Source: Rhizobium sp. Leaf262 (GTDB lineage Bacteria; Pseudomonadota; Alphaproteobacteria; Rhizobiales; Rhizobiaceae). From it: a stretch of DNA of 64,000 nt. This document shows, in pieces, positions 46,225 through 56,804 of this stretch (the first letter of the stretch is position 1; every line of letters begins with the position of its first letter). Both the position numbers and the translations under genes were made by a program. The stretch lies in assembly GCF_001422245.1 (NCBI RefSeq), contig NZ_LMMM01000012.1:613-64612 (forward strand), given 5' to 3'. A model generated the notes under the pieces. The model saw nothing but the letters and a program-made list of their open reading frames with translations. It did no database searches and was not told where the DNA came from.

Positions 46225-46461
46225 TTATTTGCTGTCAGGATCAAGTAGACGATGCATATGCACTATAAAATAACGCATATGGGCGTTATCCACAGTCTGC
46301 TGTGCCTTCGACTTCCACGCCGTCAGTGCCGATGCATAGTCGGGGAAGATACCGACAATATCGACGGCCTTCAGATCGCGAAACTGCACGTCCTGCAGAT
46401 TTTCAAGTTCGCCGCCGAATACGAGGTGAAGAAGCTGTTTCTGGTCGCCCGCTGCAGTCAT
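46225..46461 (-). CDS. DUF4170 domain protein
   Basis: The 78-residue product is an alphaproteobacterial DUF4170 protein, with LLHLVFGGELENL, KAVDIVGIFPDYASALTAWKSK and AHMRYFIVHMHRLLDP. It has no signal peptide, membrane helix or catalytic motif. The gene starts 66 bases after the cysQ-like gene on the same strand, and in this lineage such a protein often accompanies waaA. Function is unknown. Confidence 0.85.
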   Translation of the reverse strand: MTAAGDQKQLLHLVFGGELENLQDVQFRDLKAVDIVGIFPDYASALTAWKSKAQQTVDNAHMRYFIVHMHRLLDPDSK

Positions 46462-46527
46462 TTATCTCTTCTTTCTAATAGTCAATTGCCCGAAGAGCCC
46501 CTCATTTGCGGGATTTCAGTGGGAAAA

Positions 46528-47331
46528 TCAACCTCTGTCAGACAGGTTGAGGGGTTGGAGCAGAACCGGCATGATGTGATCGGCAGCTGCACACAATTCC
46601 GGGTGCGTGACCTGACGGCGGTTATAGGTGAGCCGCGCTCCGTTGAGATCGACGAGGCTTCCGCCTGCCCTTTCCAGGATGAGATCGGCAGCTGCAAGGT
46701 CCCAGTCATGCGAATTGGCCTTGACGAGAGTACCGTCGATGCGCCCATCCGCCACCATCGCCAGTCGATAGGCAAGCGACGGCACATGCGGAATGCGGTG
46801 CACCCGTGCCTTCACCACCTGTGGCAGACGTGCAATCACATCTTCGGGAGCCGCGAGCCTTATCTCGTTCTCGCCCTCTGCGCTGACAGAAAGCGGTCGT
46901 CCGTTCTTCATGGCGGGGCCGACCGTCAGCGCGCTGAACTCTTCCTCGAAAGCGGGTGCGACCAATGCGGCGGCCACGGGTCTGCCATCATGGACCACGG
47001 CGACACTGACGCACCATGTGTCCTTGCCTCCGATGAAGGCGCGTGTCCCATCGATGGGATCGACGACGAACAGCGTCTCTTTCGACAGACGTTCCTCGTC
47101 ATCGTCCGTTTCTTCGGACAGCCAGCCATAATCCGGCCGCGCCTTTCGAAGAACGCTTTCCAAGAGTTCGTTTGCGGCATAGTCGGCGGCACTGACGGGA
47201 GAATGACCCTTTTTCCACCACACCTCCGGGTCCTTGCGAAAGAACTGCAAGGCGACGCGGCCCGCCTGTCGGGCTGCGTCCAATATGAGGTCGAGGTCGG
47301 TGCGCCAGTCGCGTCCTGAAATATCGTTCAT
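46528..47331 (-). CDS. cysQ: 3'(2'),5'-bisphosphate nucleotidase / inositol monophosphatase family
   Basis: The product (267 residues from ATG 47331) is an IMPase-fold, Mg-dependent phosphatase. GWLSEETDDD holds the first metal-binding acidic pair, DPIDGTRAFIGG the DPIDGT signature, and HDWDLAAADLIL the C-terminal WDxAA motif. CysQ-type enzymes remove the 3'-phosphate of PAP from sulfate assimilation; inositol or sugar phosphates are alternatives. The open frame extends to 47406 and ATG 47376 is also possible; none has a clear ribosome-binding site. It follows pmbA closely. Confidence 0.9.
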   Translation of the reverse strand: MNDISGRDWRTDLDLILDAARQAGRVALQFFRKDPEVWWKKGHSPVSAADYAANELLESVLRKARPDYGWLSEETDDDEERLSKETLFVVDPIDGTRAFIGGKDTWCVSVAVVHDGRPVAAALVAPAFEEEFSALTVGPAMKNGRPLSVSAEGENEIRLAAPEDVIARLPQVVKARVHRIPHVPSLAYRLAMVADGRIDGTLVKANSHDWDLAAADLILERAGGSLVDLNGARLTYNRRQVTHPELCAAADHIMPVLLQPLNLSDRG

Positions 47332-47427
47332 GGTATCGTCGTTTGTTGCGCGGCCCGTTGAAGACAGTTTTTCCATGCCTGAACATGCGCACGCCAAGCC
47401 AGCCAAATCAACCGCCGAATGGCGGTA

Positions 47428-48774
47428 TCAGCGTCCCGCTATGGTCATGCCTTCTATGGCGAGCGTCGGTGAAGCCACACCATATTTGCGGTCTATGTCA
47501 TCCGCAGGCGTGACCCGCATGAACATGCCCTTGAGGTTGGAGGCAATCGTAACCTCAGAGACCGGGAAGGTTTTTTCGCCATTCTCGATCCAGAAACCGC
47601 TCGCGCCGCAGCTATATTCACCCGTCAGCAGATTGGCGCCATGGCCGATCAGTTCGGTGACGTAAAAACCGGTGCCAACCTGGGCGATCAGATCCTGCGG
47701 TGAGATATCGCCCGGTTCCAGTGCCAGATTGGTGGAGGCCGGAGAGACCGACGTTCCGCCGCGCACTCCGCGTCCATTGGTTTCCAGACCGATTTCACGC
47801 GCCGTCGATGTCGAGAGGAACCAGTGCTTCAGCACGCCGTCCTCGATCATCACAAGCTTTTCACCGCGCACGCCTTCGCCATCGAAGGGTCGGGAGGATG
47901 GGCCGCGCACGATTTGCGGGTCGTCGGTGATGGACAGGCCCTTCTTCAGCACCTGCTGTCCCATCTTGTCGCGCAGAAAGCTGGTCTTGCGCGCAACCGA
48001 TGCGCCATTGATGGCACCGGCGATGCTGCCGACGAAACCACGGGCGATGCGCGGATCGAACACGACCGTCACGTTGCTGCCGGTATCGACCTGACGTGGA
48101 TTGACACGTTTGACCGCTTTTTCACCCGCACGGCGGCCGATGTCTTCAGGATTGTCGAGATCGGCGAAATAGAGACGGCTGTCGTATTCATAATCGCGCT
48201 CCATCTTGGTGCCTTCACCAGCAATGACGCTGACGGAGCGACCGAAGCGGCTGCCCATGTAACTGCCTGCAAAGCCATGCGAGGTGACCAGTACAAGGCC
48301 GCCCATGCCGCTGGAGGCCCCGGCACCCGAGGAATTGCTGACACCGGGCACAGCGAGCGCCGCTTCTTCTGCCGCCATCGCCGCCTCACGCAACTCATCG
48401 GCGGAGACTTCGGTCGGGTCGAAGAGTTGCAGGTCGTCATAGGAATTTGCCAGCCGGTTGCTGTCCGCAAGGCAGGCATAGGGGTCTTCAGGCGAAACCT
48501 TGGCCATGGCGACGGCGCGTTCGGCCAATGTCTTCAGGTCGAAACCGGGATTGGCCGAAACGCTGGCGACGCGCTTGCCCACGAAGACGCGCAGCGAGAA
48601 ATCGTCGCTTTCGGAGGATTCCGTGCTTTCCACCTTGCCGAGCCGCACGCCGACGGATTGCGAGCGCGAGCGCACGATGACGGCGTCCGCCTCGTCCGCG
48701 CCTGCGCGGCGGGCCAGATCGACCAGTTCACTGGCGCGCTCGAGAAGCTTGGAGGAATCGATATCTGAGGACAT
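47428..48774 (-). CDS. pmbA: TldD/PmbA family protein (TldE/PmbA subunit)
   Basis: The 448-residue product matches PmbA (TldE), the non-metal-binding subunit of the TldD/TldE protease that processes modified peptides. FSLRVFVGKRVASVSANPGF, PARPFDGEGV-type RPFDGEGVRGEKLVMIEDG and the C-terminal FWIENGEKTFPVSEVTIASN are family motifs. It lacks the HExxxH metal motif of TldD, as expected. TldD is not in the window. The cysQ-like gene lies directly downstream and may be co-transcribed. Confidence 0.93.
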   Translation of the reverse strand: MSSDIDSSKLLERASELVDLARRAGADEADAVIVRSRSQSVGVRLGKVESTESSESDDFSLRVFVGKRVASVSANPGFDLKTLAERAVAMAKVSPEDPYACLADSNRLANSYDDLQLFDPTEVSADELREAAMAAEEAALAVPGVSNSSGAGASSGMGGLVLVTSHGFAGSYMGSRFGRSVSVIAGEGTKMERDYEYDSRLYFADLDNPEDIGRRAGEKAVKRVNPRQVDTGSNVTVVFDPRIARGFVGSIAGAINGASVARKTSFLRDKMGQQVLKKGLSITDDPQIVRGPSSRPFDGEGVRGEKLVMIEDGVLKHWFLSTSTAREIGLETNGRGVRGGTSVSPASTNLALEPGDISPQDLIAQVGTGFYVTELIGHGANLLTGEYSCGASGFWIENGEKTFPVSEVTIASNLKGMFMRVTPADDIDRKYGVASPTLAIEGMTIAGR

Positions 48775-48864
48775 GGGCTAAGCCTTTCGTTGACCTTCAT
48801 TTATTGCGGCCCATCTGCCGCATCAAGGCCAAAGCCGCATTTCACCGGTAATTGAGCGAAATGC

Positions 48865-49794
48865 TTACGCGTCCACGCCGTGACCGCGATGATAAAGCTC
48901 CACCTGCATCTCGATCTGCCGTTTGAGATCGTCCTTACTGACCTGAGATTCGGCCAGGATTTCGTGCGCCTTGCGGAAATCCAGCACCTTGAAGCGGTTG
49001 ACTGGAGGGCGCAGGAAAATGTGCGGCGGGTGCATGCGCAGCTTCAGGGAAATGACCGATTGCATCATCAACTGGCTGGCACCGAACAGGCTCTCGAAGC
49101 GGCTGGGCATTGTCGTGCCATCGCCTTCCGGCCCGCCGACGACATCCACCGCGATCACGATATCCGCCTTGTCCAGCAGATGATCGTAAGGAACGGGATT
49201 GAAAATGCCGCCATCGATCATGATCCGGTCATTCATGCGGATGGGCATGAACAGGGCGGGAATAGCGGAAGATGCAGCAAGCGCCTGCCTGAGATCGCCA
49301 TCTTCGACGATGACTTCGGACTGCGCATAATAATCCGTCGCCGTGACCTTCAGCGGAATTTTCAGCCCTTCGAAGGTCTTAGGCATGGCCGATGGCAGGA
49401 GGGCATCGAGAACGAGTTCGAGATTAAACTGACCCAAACGGAAGCCGAAAACGGCGTGGCGCATGGAGGCTGGGCCAAGGCTCCAGAGCTTGTTGGCGAC
49501 ACTGCCCTTCTTGCCCATGAGTTCCAGCGTATATTCGCGGATATCGCGTCCGCTCATCCCGGCTGCCATGCCGGCACCTATGATGGAGCCGATGGAGGAG
49601 CCCGCAATGGCCGTCGGGCGAATGCCCAGTTCATCTAGGGCTTCGACCATGTTGATATGGCAGATGCCGCGTGCGCCACCGCCCCCCAGCGCCAGTGCAA
49701 ATGTCGGATCACGGACTTGCGCTACGGAATTGTCTCTCGCTGCGTCCTTGCGTTTGCGCTTTTTGCCTGAGAGTTTCTTTTTCTTGTCAGCCAA
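48865..49794 (-). CDS. Patatin-like phospholipase (RssA type)
   Basis: The 309-residue product has a lysine/arginine-rich N-terminus and a patatin fold. GGGGARG forms the oxyanion hole, Ser in GSSIGSIIGAG (GxSxG) is the nucleophile, and Asp in MIDGGIFNPVP completes the Ser-Asp dyad. It is presumed to be a lipid acyl hydrolase; the RssA subgroup has no firm substrate. No signal peptide is seen, so it is cytosolic or membrane-associated through the basic N-terminus. It stands alone, between rsmD and pmbA on the same strand. Confidence 0.92.
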   Translation of the reverse strand: MADKKKKLSGKKRKRKDAARDNSVAQVRDPTFALALGGGGARGICHINMVEALDELGIRPTAIAGSSIGSIIGAGMAAGMSGRDIREYTLELMGKKGSVANKLWSLGPASMRHAVFGFRLGQFNLELVLDALLPSAMPKTFEGLKIPLKVTATDYYAQSEVIVEDGDLRQALAASSAIPALFMPIRMNDRIMIDGGIFNPVPYDHLLDKADIVIAVDVVGGPEGDGTTMPSRFESLFGASQLMMQSVISLKLRMHPPHIFLRPPVNRFKVLDFRKAHEILAESQVSKDDLKRQIEMQVELYHRGHGVDA

Positions 49795-49894
49795 TGGCGC
49801 GGCCTCTCCTTCATGTCATGTGCCGTCCCGCTCTATGACACAAAGACGACAGGAGAGTGACGCGCAACACTTAGCCGCGCGTCACCGCCGTCAC

Positions 49895-50452
49895 TCAAGG
49901 CTCGTAGCGATAGAAATGCATGATGGAATCGCCGAAGGTCCGGCTTTCCAGAAGCTTGAACGCCGGATCGACCGTAACCAGCACATCGGCGCGCTCTTCG
50001 AGAATGGCCAGTGCACCCGGCACCAGCCAACCGCCCAGATGAGCCGCCAAGAATGCTTTTTCGCCTTGCCCCTGCGCATAAGGCGGGTCTGCGAAGAGCA
50101 TATCGAACGGCTCGATATTGTTGACGCTGCCAAGCTTAGTGGCATCACGGCGCAGAATGCGCGCACGACCATGCAGGCCGAGAGCATCGATGTTTTCCCA
50201 CAGCAGACCCCTGCCCTCGACGCCGTTCTCAACGAACAGCGCCACGCGGCAGCCGCGTGACAGAGCCTCAAGCCCGACCGCACCGGTGCCCGCGAAAACA
50301 TCGAGGATGCGCGTCCCATCCAGACTTTCCGGATAGGCGTGGCTCAGTATGTTGAAGAGGCTTTCCCGCGTACGGTCGATGGTGGGCCTGATTGTATTCG
50401 ATTTCGGAGCGGCAAGAGACCTGCCGCGAAACTCACCGCCTACGATCCGCAT
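49895..50452 (-). CDS. rsmD: 16S rRNA (guanine966-N2)-methyltransferase
   Basis: The 185-residue product starts with the family signature [16 protein letters not shown] and [15 protein letters not shown], then carries SAM motif [20 protein letters not shown] and the DPPYA catalytic motif in [11 protein letters not shown]. It methylates G966 in 16S rRNA during small-subunit assembly. Its start overlaps the end of rluB by 20 bases, so the two rRNA modification genes are coupled. Confidence 0.96.
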   Translation of the reverse strand: MRIVGGEFRGRSLAAPKSNTIRPTIDRTRESLFNILSHAYPESLDGTRILDVFAGTGAVGLEALSRGCRVALFVENGVEGRGLLWENIDALGLHGRARILRRDATKLGSVNNIEPFDMLFADPPYAQGQGEKAFLAAHLGGWLVPGALAILEERADVLVTVDPAFKLLESRTFGDSIMHFYRYEP

Positions 50453-52385
50453 TACGCGTCATTCCCCTGCCTCCAGAAGGTTTGCCACCTGGGCCTTTGC
50501 CGCCGGGACCGTTACCCGGGCCCTTGCGATCTCCGCCTTTACCGCCACCAGCAGGCCCCTTGCCGGAAAATCCGCCTTCGGAGCGCTCGCCGCGCGGTTT
50601 GCCGAATGCTGGCTTGCCGCCGAACCCACCCGGCTTACCACCGGACGGACGACCTTCACGCGGCTTGTCGCCAAAGGGTTTTGCGCCGCGTGGCTTATCA
50701 CCGAACGGACGCTCACCGCGTGGACGGTCACCCTCTTCGCGCGGCTTGCGGTCACTGAAGGGGCGCTCGCTGCGGGCCGGACGGTCGCCGAAGGGCCGTT
50801 CCGCACGGGCGGGGCGATCACCAAATGAGCGTTCGCCGCGAGGACGGTCACTGCGCTCTGCATTATCGCGTGGCTTGCGGTCGCCGTAAGGGCGTTCGCT
50901 CCGTTCTCCTGTCCGGGCCGGGCGGTCGCCGCGATCCGGGCGTGCGCTGAAGGGACGGTCGCCACGGGGGCGATCACCATGGTCGCCTGCGTCACGCGGC
51001 TTGCGATCTCCAAAGGATTTCTCGCCACCTCGTTCGCCTCTGCCGCGACCACGGCTTTCGTCCTGCGCGGGCTTGTCTGCGCGTATCCATTCGCCATCGA
51101 CGTCCCTATGTCTGACGATAGCGCGACGCGCATCGGCTTCTGCCGATGGCTTGAAGACGCTTTCGGCTTCGGCGCGCACGGACTTGCGCTCCTTGCCATC
51201 ACGCGTTGGCTTGGCACCGGGGGCCATCCACACATTGGCGGTGCGGTTGCTGCCCATCTGCGGACGCTTTGGACGGTCGTCGTCGCGCTCGTCATCGCGG
51301 CTCTTTGCAAAAGGCTTGCCGGGACGCTTCGCATCGGGCTTGCCTTGCGCGCGGTCACGCGGATTGTCGCGCTTTTCCGCAAAATTGCCGCCACGCGGGT
51401 TCTGCTCGGCATCGCCGCGCTTGGTCCATTCGGACTTTACGGGACGCTGGGCTGGAGCTTCGTCGTCTTCGGTAACGGCATCGTAGATCGGCGCATCGAA
51501 ATTGGCCCCGGCAGCTTCGATGAGGCGCGGGCCGAGCTGATCGCGCAGCATACGACCGCGCACTTCCACCACCTGGCTTTCCGGCAGGTCACCCAGCTGG
51601 AACGGACCATAGGAAATGCGGATCAGGCGGTTGACCTCAAGGCCGATGGCGCCCAGCACGTTCTTGATCTCACGGTTCTTGCCTTCGCGAAGACCCATGG
51701 TGATCCAGACATTGTGGCCCTGGGTGCGATCCAGCGTGGCTTCGATGGCACCGTAGAGAACGCCATCGACGGCAATGCCGTCTTTCAGCTTGTCGAGTGC
51801 GGCCTGGTCCACCTCACCATAGGCGCGCACGCGGTAACGGCGTAGCCAGCCGGTGGTCGGCAGTTCGAGAACGCGCGACAGGCCGCCGTCATTGGTCAGC
51901 AACAACAGGCCTTCGGTGTTGATATCCAGACGTCCGATGGACAGGACACGCGGGAGTTCCTTGGGCAGATTGTCGAAAACCGTGGGGCGACCCTCGGGAT
52001 CGGAATTGGTCGTCACCAGACCTGATGGCTTGTGGTAGAGCCACAGCCGCGTGCGCTCCGCACCGCGGATCGGCGCGCCATCGACCTCGATCTTGTCATC
52101 GAGGGTGGCGTTGACCGCAGGGCTTTCCAGCTTGACGCCGTTCAGCGAAACGCGACCTTCCATGATCATGCGCTCCACATCGCGGCGCGAGGCCACGCCC
52201 GCACGGGCCATGATTTTGGAGATGCGCTCTGGCTTGGCAGGTGCCGTCTCACTCACGACAGTCTCGGCCTTTGCGGCAAATGGCTTCTTTTCGCGCGCCG
52301 CATCAGGCTTTGCCGAAGATGTCGGCTTCCTGTCACGGTCGAATGTTTTGCCGCCAGCGCGCTTCGGCTTGTCTTTGAATGTCAT
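50433..52385 (-). CDS. rluB: rRNA pseudouridine synthase RluB with long repetitive tail
   Basis: The 650-residue product contains an S4 RNA-binding domain (about 58-105) and a RsuA/RluB pseudouridine synthase domain (about 115-290), with catalytic Asp in the motif [15 protein letters not shown]. It isomerises uridine in 23S rRNA, probably U2605. The last 330 residues are a low-complexity tail of repeats built on GDRPAR, ERPFGDRKPR and RGERPFGD, ending in a Gly/Lys/Pro-rich segment. E. coli RluB is near 290 residues, so the tail more than doubles the protein. It is probably a disordered RNA-binding extension. rsmD overlaps the 3' end by 20 bases. Confidence 0.95.
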   Translation of the reverse strand: MTFKDKPKRAGGKTFDRDRKPTSSAKPDAAREKKPFAAKAETVVSETAPAKPERISKIMARAGVASRRDVERMIMEGRVSLNGVKLESPAVNATLDDKIEVDGAPIRGAERTRLWLYHKPSGLVTTNSDPEGRPTVFDNLPKELPRVLSIGRLDINTEGLLLLTNDGGLSRVLELPTTGWLRRYRVRAYGEVDQAALDKLKDGIAVDGVLYGAIEATLDRTQGHNVWITMGLREGKNREIKNVLGAIGLEVNRLIRISYGPFQLGDLPESQVVEVRGRMLRDQLGPRLIEAAGANFDAPIYDAVTEDDEAPAQRPVKSEWTKRGDAEQNPRGGNFAEKRDNPRDRAQGKPDAKRPGKPFAKSRDDERDDDRPKRPQMGSNRTANVWMAPGAKPTRDGKERKSVRAEAESVFKPSAEADARRAIVRHRDVDGEWIRADKPAQDESRGRGRGERGGEKSFGDRKPRDAGDHGDRPRGDRPFSARPDRGDRPARTGERSERPYGDRKPRDNAERSDRPRGERSFGDRPARAERPFGDRPARSERPFSDRKPREEGDRPRGERPFGDKPRGAKPFGDKPREGRPSGGKPGGFGGKPAFGKPRGERSEGGFSGKGPAGGGKGGDRKGPGNGPGGKGPGGKPSGGRGMTRNADRRR

Positions 52386-52457
52386 TTGTTGTTTGCCTGT
52401 TGTTTGCCGTGTCCTATCAGGTCACGCGGCACTGGTTAAGAGGAAATTGCACTGACG

Positions 52458-52922
52458 ATGGCGGAAACGACGCATTTCATGGACCTGGCGCTCGCCGAAG
52501 CACAGGCAGCAGCCTTACGAAACGAGGTGCCGATCGGTGCCGTGCTGGTGCTGGATGGGCGCGTGATCGCGCGTTCGGGCAACAGAACCCGCGAACTGAA
52601 CGACGTGACCGCCCATGCCGAAATCGCTGTAATCCGCATGGCCTGCGAAGAACTGGGGCAGGAACGGCTTCCCGGCGCAGACCTTTATGTGACCCTGGAG
52701 CCCTGCACCATGTGTGCCGCCGCCATATCCTTTGCCCGCATCCGCCGCCTCTATTATGGCGCCAATGACGTGAAGGGTGGTGCGGTGGAAAGCGGCGTGC
52801 GTTTTTTCAACCAGCCGACATGCCACCATGCCCCGGAGGTCTATTCCGGCATGGCGGAGGTGGAGAGTGCGGAGATCTTGCGCGGGTTTTTTCAGGGGAA
52901 GCGGAATGATGATGGTGTGTAA
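52458..52922 (+). CDS. tadA: tRNA-specific adenosine deaminase
   Basis: The 154-residue product is a zinc-dependent deaminase that converts A34 to inosine in tRNA-Arg(ACG). DVTAHAEIAVI carries the zinc His and catalytic Glu, and LEPCTMCAAAI the two zinc cysteines. NEVPIGAVLVLDG is the N-terminal family motif. It diverges from rluB with 72 bases between starts. A palindromic repeat follows the stop. Confidence 0.95.
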   Translation: MAETTHFMDLALAEAQAAALRNEVPIGAVLVLDGRVIARSGNRTRELNDVTAHAEIAVIRMACEELGQERLPGADLYVTLEPCTMCAAAISFARIRRLYYGANDVKGGAVESGVRFFNQPTCHHAPEVYSGMAEVESAEILRGFFQGKRNDDGV

Positions 52923-52962
52923 GGTGGGTTGGAGCGGATGCGACGCTCGCCTCACATTCAAC

Positions 52963-53044
52963 GTCACCCTCGGGCTTGTCCCGAGGGTCTACCCACGTTC
53001 GACGTAGGGGTCCGTCAGATCCTCGGGACAAGCCCGAGGATGAC
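52963..53044. repeat. Palindromic element with perfect 19-bp arms
   Basis: CCTCGGGCTTGTCCCGAGG (52968-52986) is repeated as its exact reverse complement at 53021-53039. Each arm is itself a partial palindrome (CCTCGGG/CCCGAGG), and GTCA/TGAC flank the pair. It sits between the convergent tadA and lipoprotein genes, differs from the CCCTCAT family, and could serve as a terminator. Confidence 0.7.
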
Positions 53045-53096
53045 GGAGGTAGCGGTGTGGGCTTACAAAAAAGAACGCACAGCCGCCAATCAACTC

Positions 53097-53723
53097 TTAC
53101 TGGAACGGGTTCCACCAGCTTTTGCCGGTGCCCGCGAGCGCGGCATTCTTCTTGCGCTCTTTTTCCTTCTTGGCCTCCGGTGTGCCGAGATCCGTCAGTT
53201 GGTCCTGAGGAACGCTACGATATTCTACCGGCGGATCGGTCAGGAATTTGCGCTGATTGCTGTTGACGATGGTGCCGCCCTGCGCGTCGGCCTTGGCCTT
53301 GCGAAAGGCTTCCCATTTCTGGCTTTCGGTCATCTGGCCATTGGTGCCGTTACCTGCCAGAAGCGGCGAACGATAGTGCGGGTTGTCGCGGTTTTCGTCG
53401 GCTTCCTTGCGCAGGCGTTCACGCGCTTCTTCCGGCGTTTCCGGCCATTGCGGGTTCGTTTCCCTGTTGGCAAGGCTCTGCTGCGGCTGCGCAAGCTGTT
53501 CGCCACGCGCCTGAGCAGGCACGACGAGGCCCGGACGGGGATTGTATTTCACACTGCGCTTGGACTGATCGCCGGTAATGGACGTCGCATTACCAAGGTC
53601 GTCTACCAATTGCTCAGCAGCAGTCTTGCCCGTGCCATAGGTCGGGCTGGTGCACGCACTCAAAGCCAGGCTGACAGATATTACGCCCGCAATGGTGCCG
53701 TACATGCGAAAACTCTGCGTCAT
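53097..53723 (-). CDS. Predicted lipoprotein of unknown function
   Basis: The 208-residue product has a signal peptide with lipobox (VSLALSACTSP, cleavage before Cys near residue 24), so it should be anchored as a lipoprotein. The mature chain is polar and rich in Gln, Asn, Lys, with PETPEEARERLRKEADENRD and a basic end (AKKEKERKKNAAL). No enzyme motif is seen. It lies 127 bases downstream from ileS on the same strand, though the gap faces the ileS 3' end. I do not recognise a named family. Confidence 0.8.
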   Translation of the reverse strand: MTQSFRMYGTIAGVISVSLALSACTSPTYGTGKTAAEQLVDDLGNATSITGDQSKRSVKYNPRPGLVVPAQARGEQLAQPQQSLANRETNPQWPETPEEARERLRKEADENRDNPHYRSPLLAGNGTNGQMTESQKWEAFRKAKADAQGGTIVNSNQRKFLTDPPVEYRSVPQDQLTDLGTPEAKKEKERKKNAALAGTGKSWWNPFQ

Positions 53724-53849
53724 ACTCTTTGAAACCCTTCCGCCCTAGTCGTCCCGACGACCGCCAGCCCGCATTGATGCTAAAATCCGGCCAATTTCAG
53801 GCAGGTTTACCGGATGAACGGCCAAAGTGCAATTCATCCGGTACTTTTC

Positions 53850-56804
53850 TTAATGGACCACACCCAGCTCTCGCAGCGCGACGGCATCACGCGCCGATAC
53901 GTCCGGAAACGCAGGATCGGAGCCGACATCGGTGGTGATGCGCCATGAGCGAGCGCATTTGCGGCCTTCGGCGAGCTTCTGCTCGACCGATACCTTCTGC
54001 ACTTCGCTCAGACGGAAGGCATCCGCCCGACCTTCGCCTGCCACAACCGAGATGGCGGAAGTGATGCAGATTTCAGCGAAATCCTGACCTTCGAGTGCAG
54101 CCAGCAGTTCAGGATCGGCCACATGCACCACGGGTGCTGCTTCCAGCGAGGAGCCGATGCGCTTTTCGCGGCGCTCTACTTCCAGAGCGCCGGTTACGAC
54201 AGTGCGCACCTTGCGGATCTTGTCCCACTTGGCTTCCAGCGCCTCGTTCTTCCATTCCGAAGGCACTTCCGGGAACTGAACCAGATGCACCGATTCCGCA
54301 TCGGGGTAACGCGAAAGCCATGCCTCTTCCGTCGTGAACGGCAGCATAGGGGCAAGCCAGGTGACGAGGCAATCGAACAGCTTTGCGATGACCGACAGCG
54401 AGGCACGACGCTTCAGCGACGACGGGGCGTCGCAATAGAGCGCATCCTTGCGGATATCGAAGTAGAAGGCCGACAGCTCGACATTGGCGAAATCGATCAG
54501 CGCGCGGGTGATCTTCTTGAAGTCGAAGGCATCGTAACCGTCACGCACGACCTGATCCAGCTCGGACAGGCGGTGCAGCACCAGCTGTTCAAGCTCCGGC
54601 AGATCGGCATAGGCGATCTCTTCGCCCTTGTCGTGCGCCAGTGTGCCCAGCATCCAGCGGATGGTGTTGCGCAGCTTGCGATAGGCATCGATGTTGGTCT
54701 GGATGATGGCATTGCCCAGACGCTGATCTTCCCAGTAATCCGTGGTCATGACCCACAGACGCAGGATATCCGCGCCGGACTCCTTCATCACGTCCTGCGG
54801 AGCCACGACGTTGCCGAGCGACTTGGACTGCTTGCGGCCCTGCTCGTCCATGGTGAAACCGTGGGTGACGACGGCGTTGTAAGGCGCACGGCCACGCGTC
54901 GCGCAGCTTTCCAGCAGCGACGAGTGGAACCAGCCGCGATGCTGGTCGGAGCCTTCCAGATAGACGTCCGCTGGCCATTTCAGGTCAGGGCGATCTTCCA
55001 GCGTGAAGGTGTGCGTGCAGCCCGAGTCGAACCAGACGTCGAGGATATCGCGCACCTGATGCCACTTGGCATGATCGTGATCGTTGCCGAGGAAGCGTTC
55101 CTTGGCACCATCCGCAAACCAGGCATCGGCACCTTCGGCCTCGAAGGCTTCCAGAATGCGGGCATTGACGGCCTCGTCCAGCAGCACTTCGCCCTTTTCA
55201 TCGGCAAAGACAGCGATAGGCACACCCCAGGCGCGCTGGCGCGATAGCACCCAATCCGGGCGGTTTTCGATCATGGCGCGCAGACGGTTCTGGCCAGCGG
55301 CTGGCACGAAACGGGTATCGTCGATGGCCGAAAGCGAACGCGAGCGCAGGGTGGTGCCATCGCCCAGTTCCTTGTCCATATAGACGAACCATTGCGGCGT
55401 GTTGCGGAAGATGACCGGCTTCTTGGAGCGCCAGCTATGGGGATAGCTGTGCTTCAGGCGGCCACGGGCAAACAGGTTGTTGGCCACGATCAGCGCCTTG
55501 ATCACACGCTCATTGGCATCACCCTTCTTGCCGTTATCGTCCATCACGCGGGCAGCGCCGCCTTCGGCAGATGGGCCGAAACCGGGGGCATCTTCGGTGT
55601 AGAAGCCGTCATCGCCAACGGTGAAGGGGATTTTGGACGAGATGCCGCGTGCTTCCAGATCGCGCGCCTGAGACATCCACGCGTCAAAGTCCTCACGACC
55701 ATGACCGGGAGCCGTGTGCACGAAGCCGGTACCCGCGTCATCGGTGACGTGATCGCCATCAAGGACAGGGACCTGAAACGAGTAAGGTGCGTCGTTCCAA
55801 TTTTCTGGATACGCGAACAAAGGATGGAAGCACGTCATGCCGTAAAGAGCTGACGCTTTGACATCCCTCAGTCGCTTGAACTCAAGCTTTGCCTTATTGA
55901 AGCATTCCTCAGCAAGACTATCAGCCAAGATTAGCTTTTCACCAGGGCGTGGCCCGAAATCGTTGGCTGCTGCGGTAACCTCGTACAGACCATAGGAGAT
56001 TTTTGACGAATACGAGATCGCGCGATTACCCGGTATTGTCCAAGGCGTTGTTGTCCATATGACGATACTCGCCGACTTGAAGTCGTCCGGGTTATCACCA
56101 CCTTCACCGACTGTGCCGCCAGCAGACCGAACCGGGAACTTCACCCAGATCGTGTCGCTTTCAACGTCGTGGTACTCAACCTCGGCCTCAGCCAAAGCCG
56201 TGCGCTCGACAACCGACCACATGACTGGTTTCGACCCTCGATAAAGCTGGCCGCTCTTGGCGATCTTCAGCAGTTCGCCAGCGATGCGGGCTTCCGAGTG
56301 GAAGTTCATGGTCGTGTAGGGCTGTTCGAAATCGCCCTCGATGCCGAGGCGCTTGAATTCGGCGGATTGCTTTTCGATCCAGCCAGCCGCGAACTCACGG
56401 CATTCCTGCCGGAATTCGTTGATCGGAACCTCGTCCTTGTTCTTGCCCTTGGCGCGATAGGCTTCCTCGATCTTCCACTCGATGGGAAGGCCGTGGCAAT
56501 CCCAGCCGGGGACGTAGTTGGCGTCGAAACCGCGCATCTGGAAAGAGCGGGTGATGACGTCTTTCAGGATTTTGTTCAGCGCGTGGCCGATGTGGATGTT
56601 GCCGTTGGCATAGGGAGGGCCATCATGCAGCACGAATTTTTCGCGGCCGGCGGCTGAAGCGCGCAGCTTCTTGTAAAGCCCCATCTGCTGCCAGCGGGCA
56701 ACCGTTTCCGGTTCCTTCTGGGGCAGACCGGCGCGCATGGGAAAATCCGTCTGCGGCAGATACAGCGTGGTGGAATAATCGATTGTCTGTGCGGTGTCGT
56801 TCAT
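53850..56804 (-). CDS. ileS: Isoleucyl-tRNA synthetase
   Basis: The 984-residue class Ia synthetase has the HIGH motif in [12 protein letters not shown], the KMSKS loop as [11 protein letters not shown], the editing-domain motif [13 protein letters not shown] and an HTAPGHG editing segment, then the anticodon-binding region. The C-terminal zinc finger found in E. coli is replaced by a shorter end, as in many alphaproteobacteria. ATG 56804 (MNDTAQT) is preferred over the longer frame. Residues about 189-339 (55790-56240) use AT-richer codons than the rest of the gene; see findings. Confidence 0.97.
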   Translation of the reverse strand: MNDTAQTIDYSTTLYLPQTDFPMRAGLPQKEPETVARWQQMGLYKKLRASAAGREKFVLHDGPPYANGNIHIGHALNKILKDVITRSFQMRGFDANYVPGWDCHGLPIEWKIEEAYRAKGKNKDEVPINEFRQECREFAAGWIEKQSAEFKRLGIEGDFEQPYTTMNFHSEARIAGELLKIAKSGQLYRGSKPVMWSVVERTALAEAEVEYHDVESDTIWVKFPVRSAGGTVGEGGDNPDDFKSASIVIWTTTPWTIPGNRAISYSSKISYGLYEVTAAANDFGPRPGEKLILADSLAEECFNKAKLEFKRLRDVKASALYGMTCFHPLFAYPENWNDAPYSFQVPVLDGDHVTDDAGTGFVHTAPGHGREDFDAWMSQARDLEARGISSKIPFTVGDDGFYTEDAPGFGPSAEGGAARVMDDNGKKGDANERVIKALIVANNLFARGRLKHSYPHSWRSKKPVIFRNTPQWFVYMDKELGDGTTLRSRSLSAIDDTRFVPAAGQNRLRAMIENRPDWVLSRQRAWGVPIAVFADEKGEVLLDEAVNARILEAFEAEGADAWFADGAKERFLGNDHDHAKWHQVRDILDVWFDSGCTHTFTLEDRPDLKWPADVYLEGSDQHRGWFHSSLLESCATRGRAPYNAVVTHGFTMDEQGRKQSKSLGNVVAPQDVMKESGADILRLWVMTTDYWEDQRLGNAIIQTNIDAYRKLRNTIRWMLGTLAHDKGEEIAYADLPELEQLVLHRLSELDQVVRDGYDAFDFKKITRALIDFANVELSAFYFDIRKDALYCDAPSSLKRRASLSVIAKLFDCLVTWLAPMLPFTTEEAWLSRYPDAESVHLVQFPEVPSEWKNEALEAKWDKIRKVRTVVTGALEVERREKRIGSSLEAAPVVHVADPELLAALEGQDFAEICITSAISVVAGEGRADAFRLSEVQKVSVEQKLAEGRKCARSWRITTDVGSDPAFPDVSARDAVALRELGVVH

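Noticed and set aside
50392..51845. Long plus-strand frames opposite rluB
   Set aside because: They mirror the repetitive rluB tail. Arginine- and proline-rich repeats in them are by-products.
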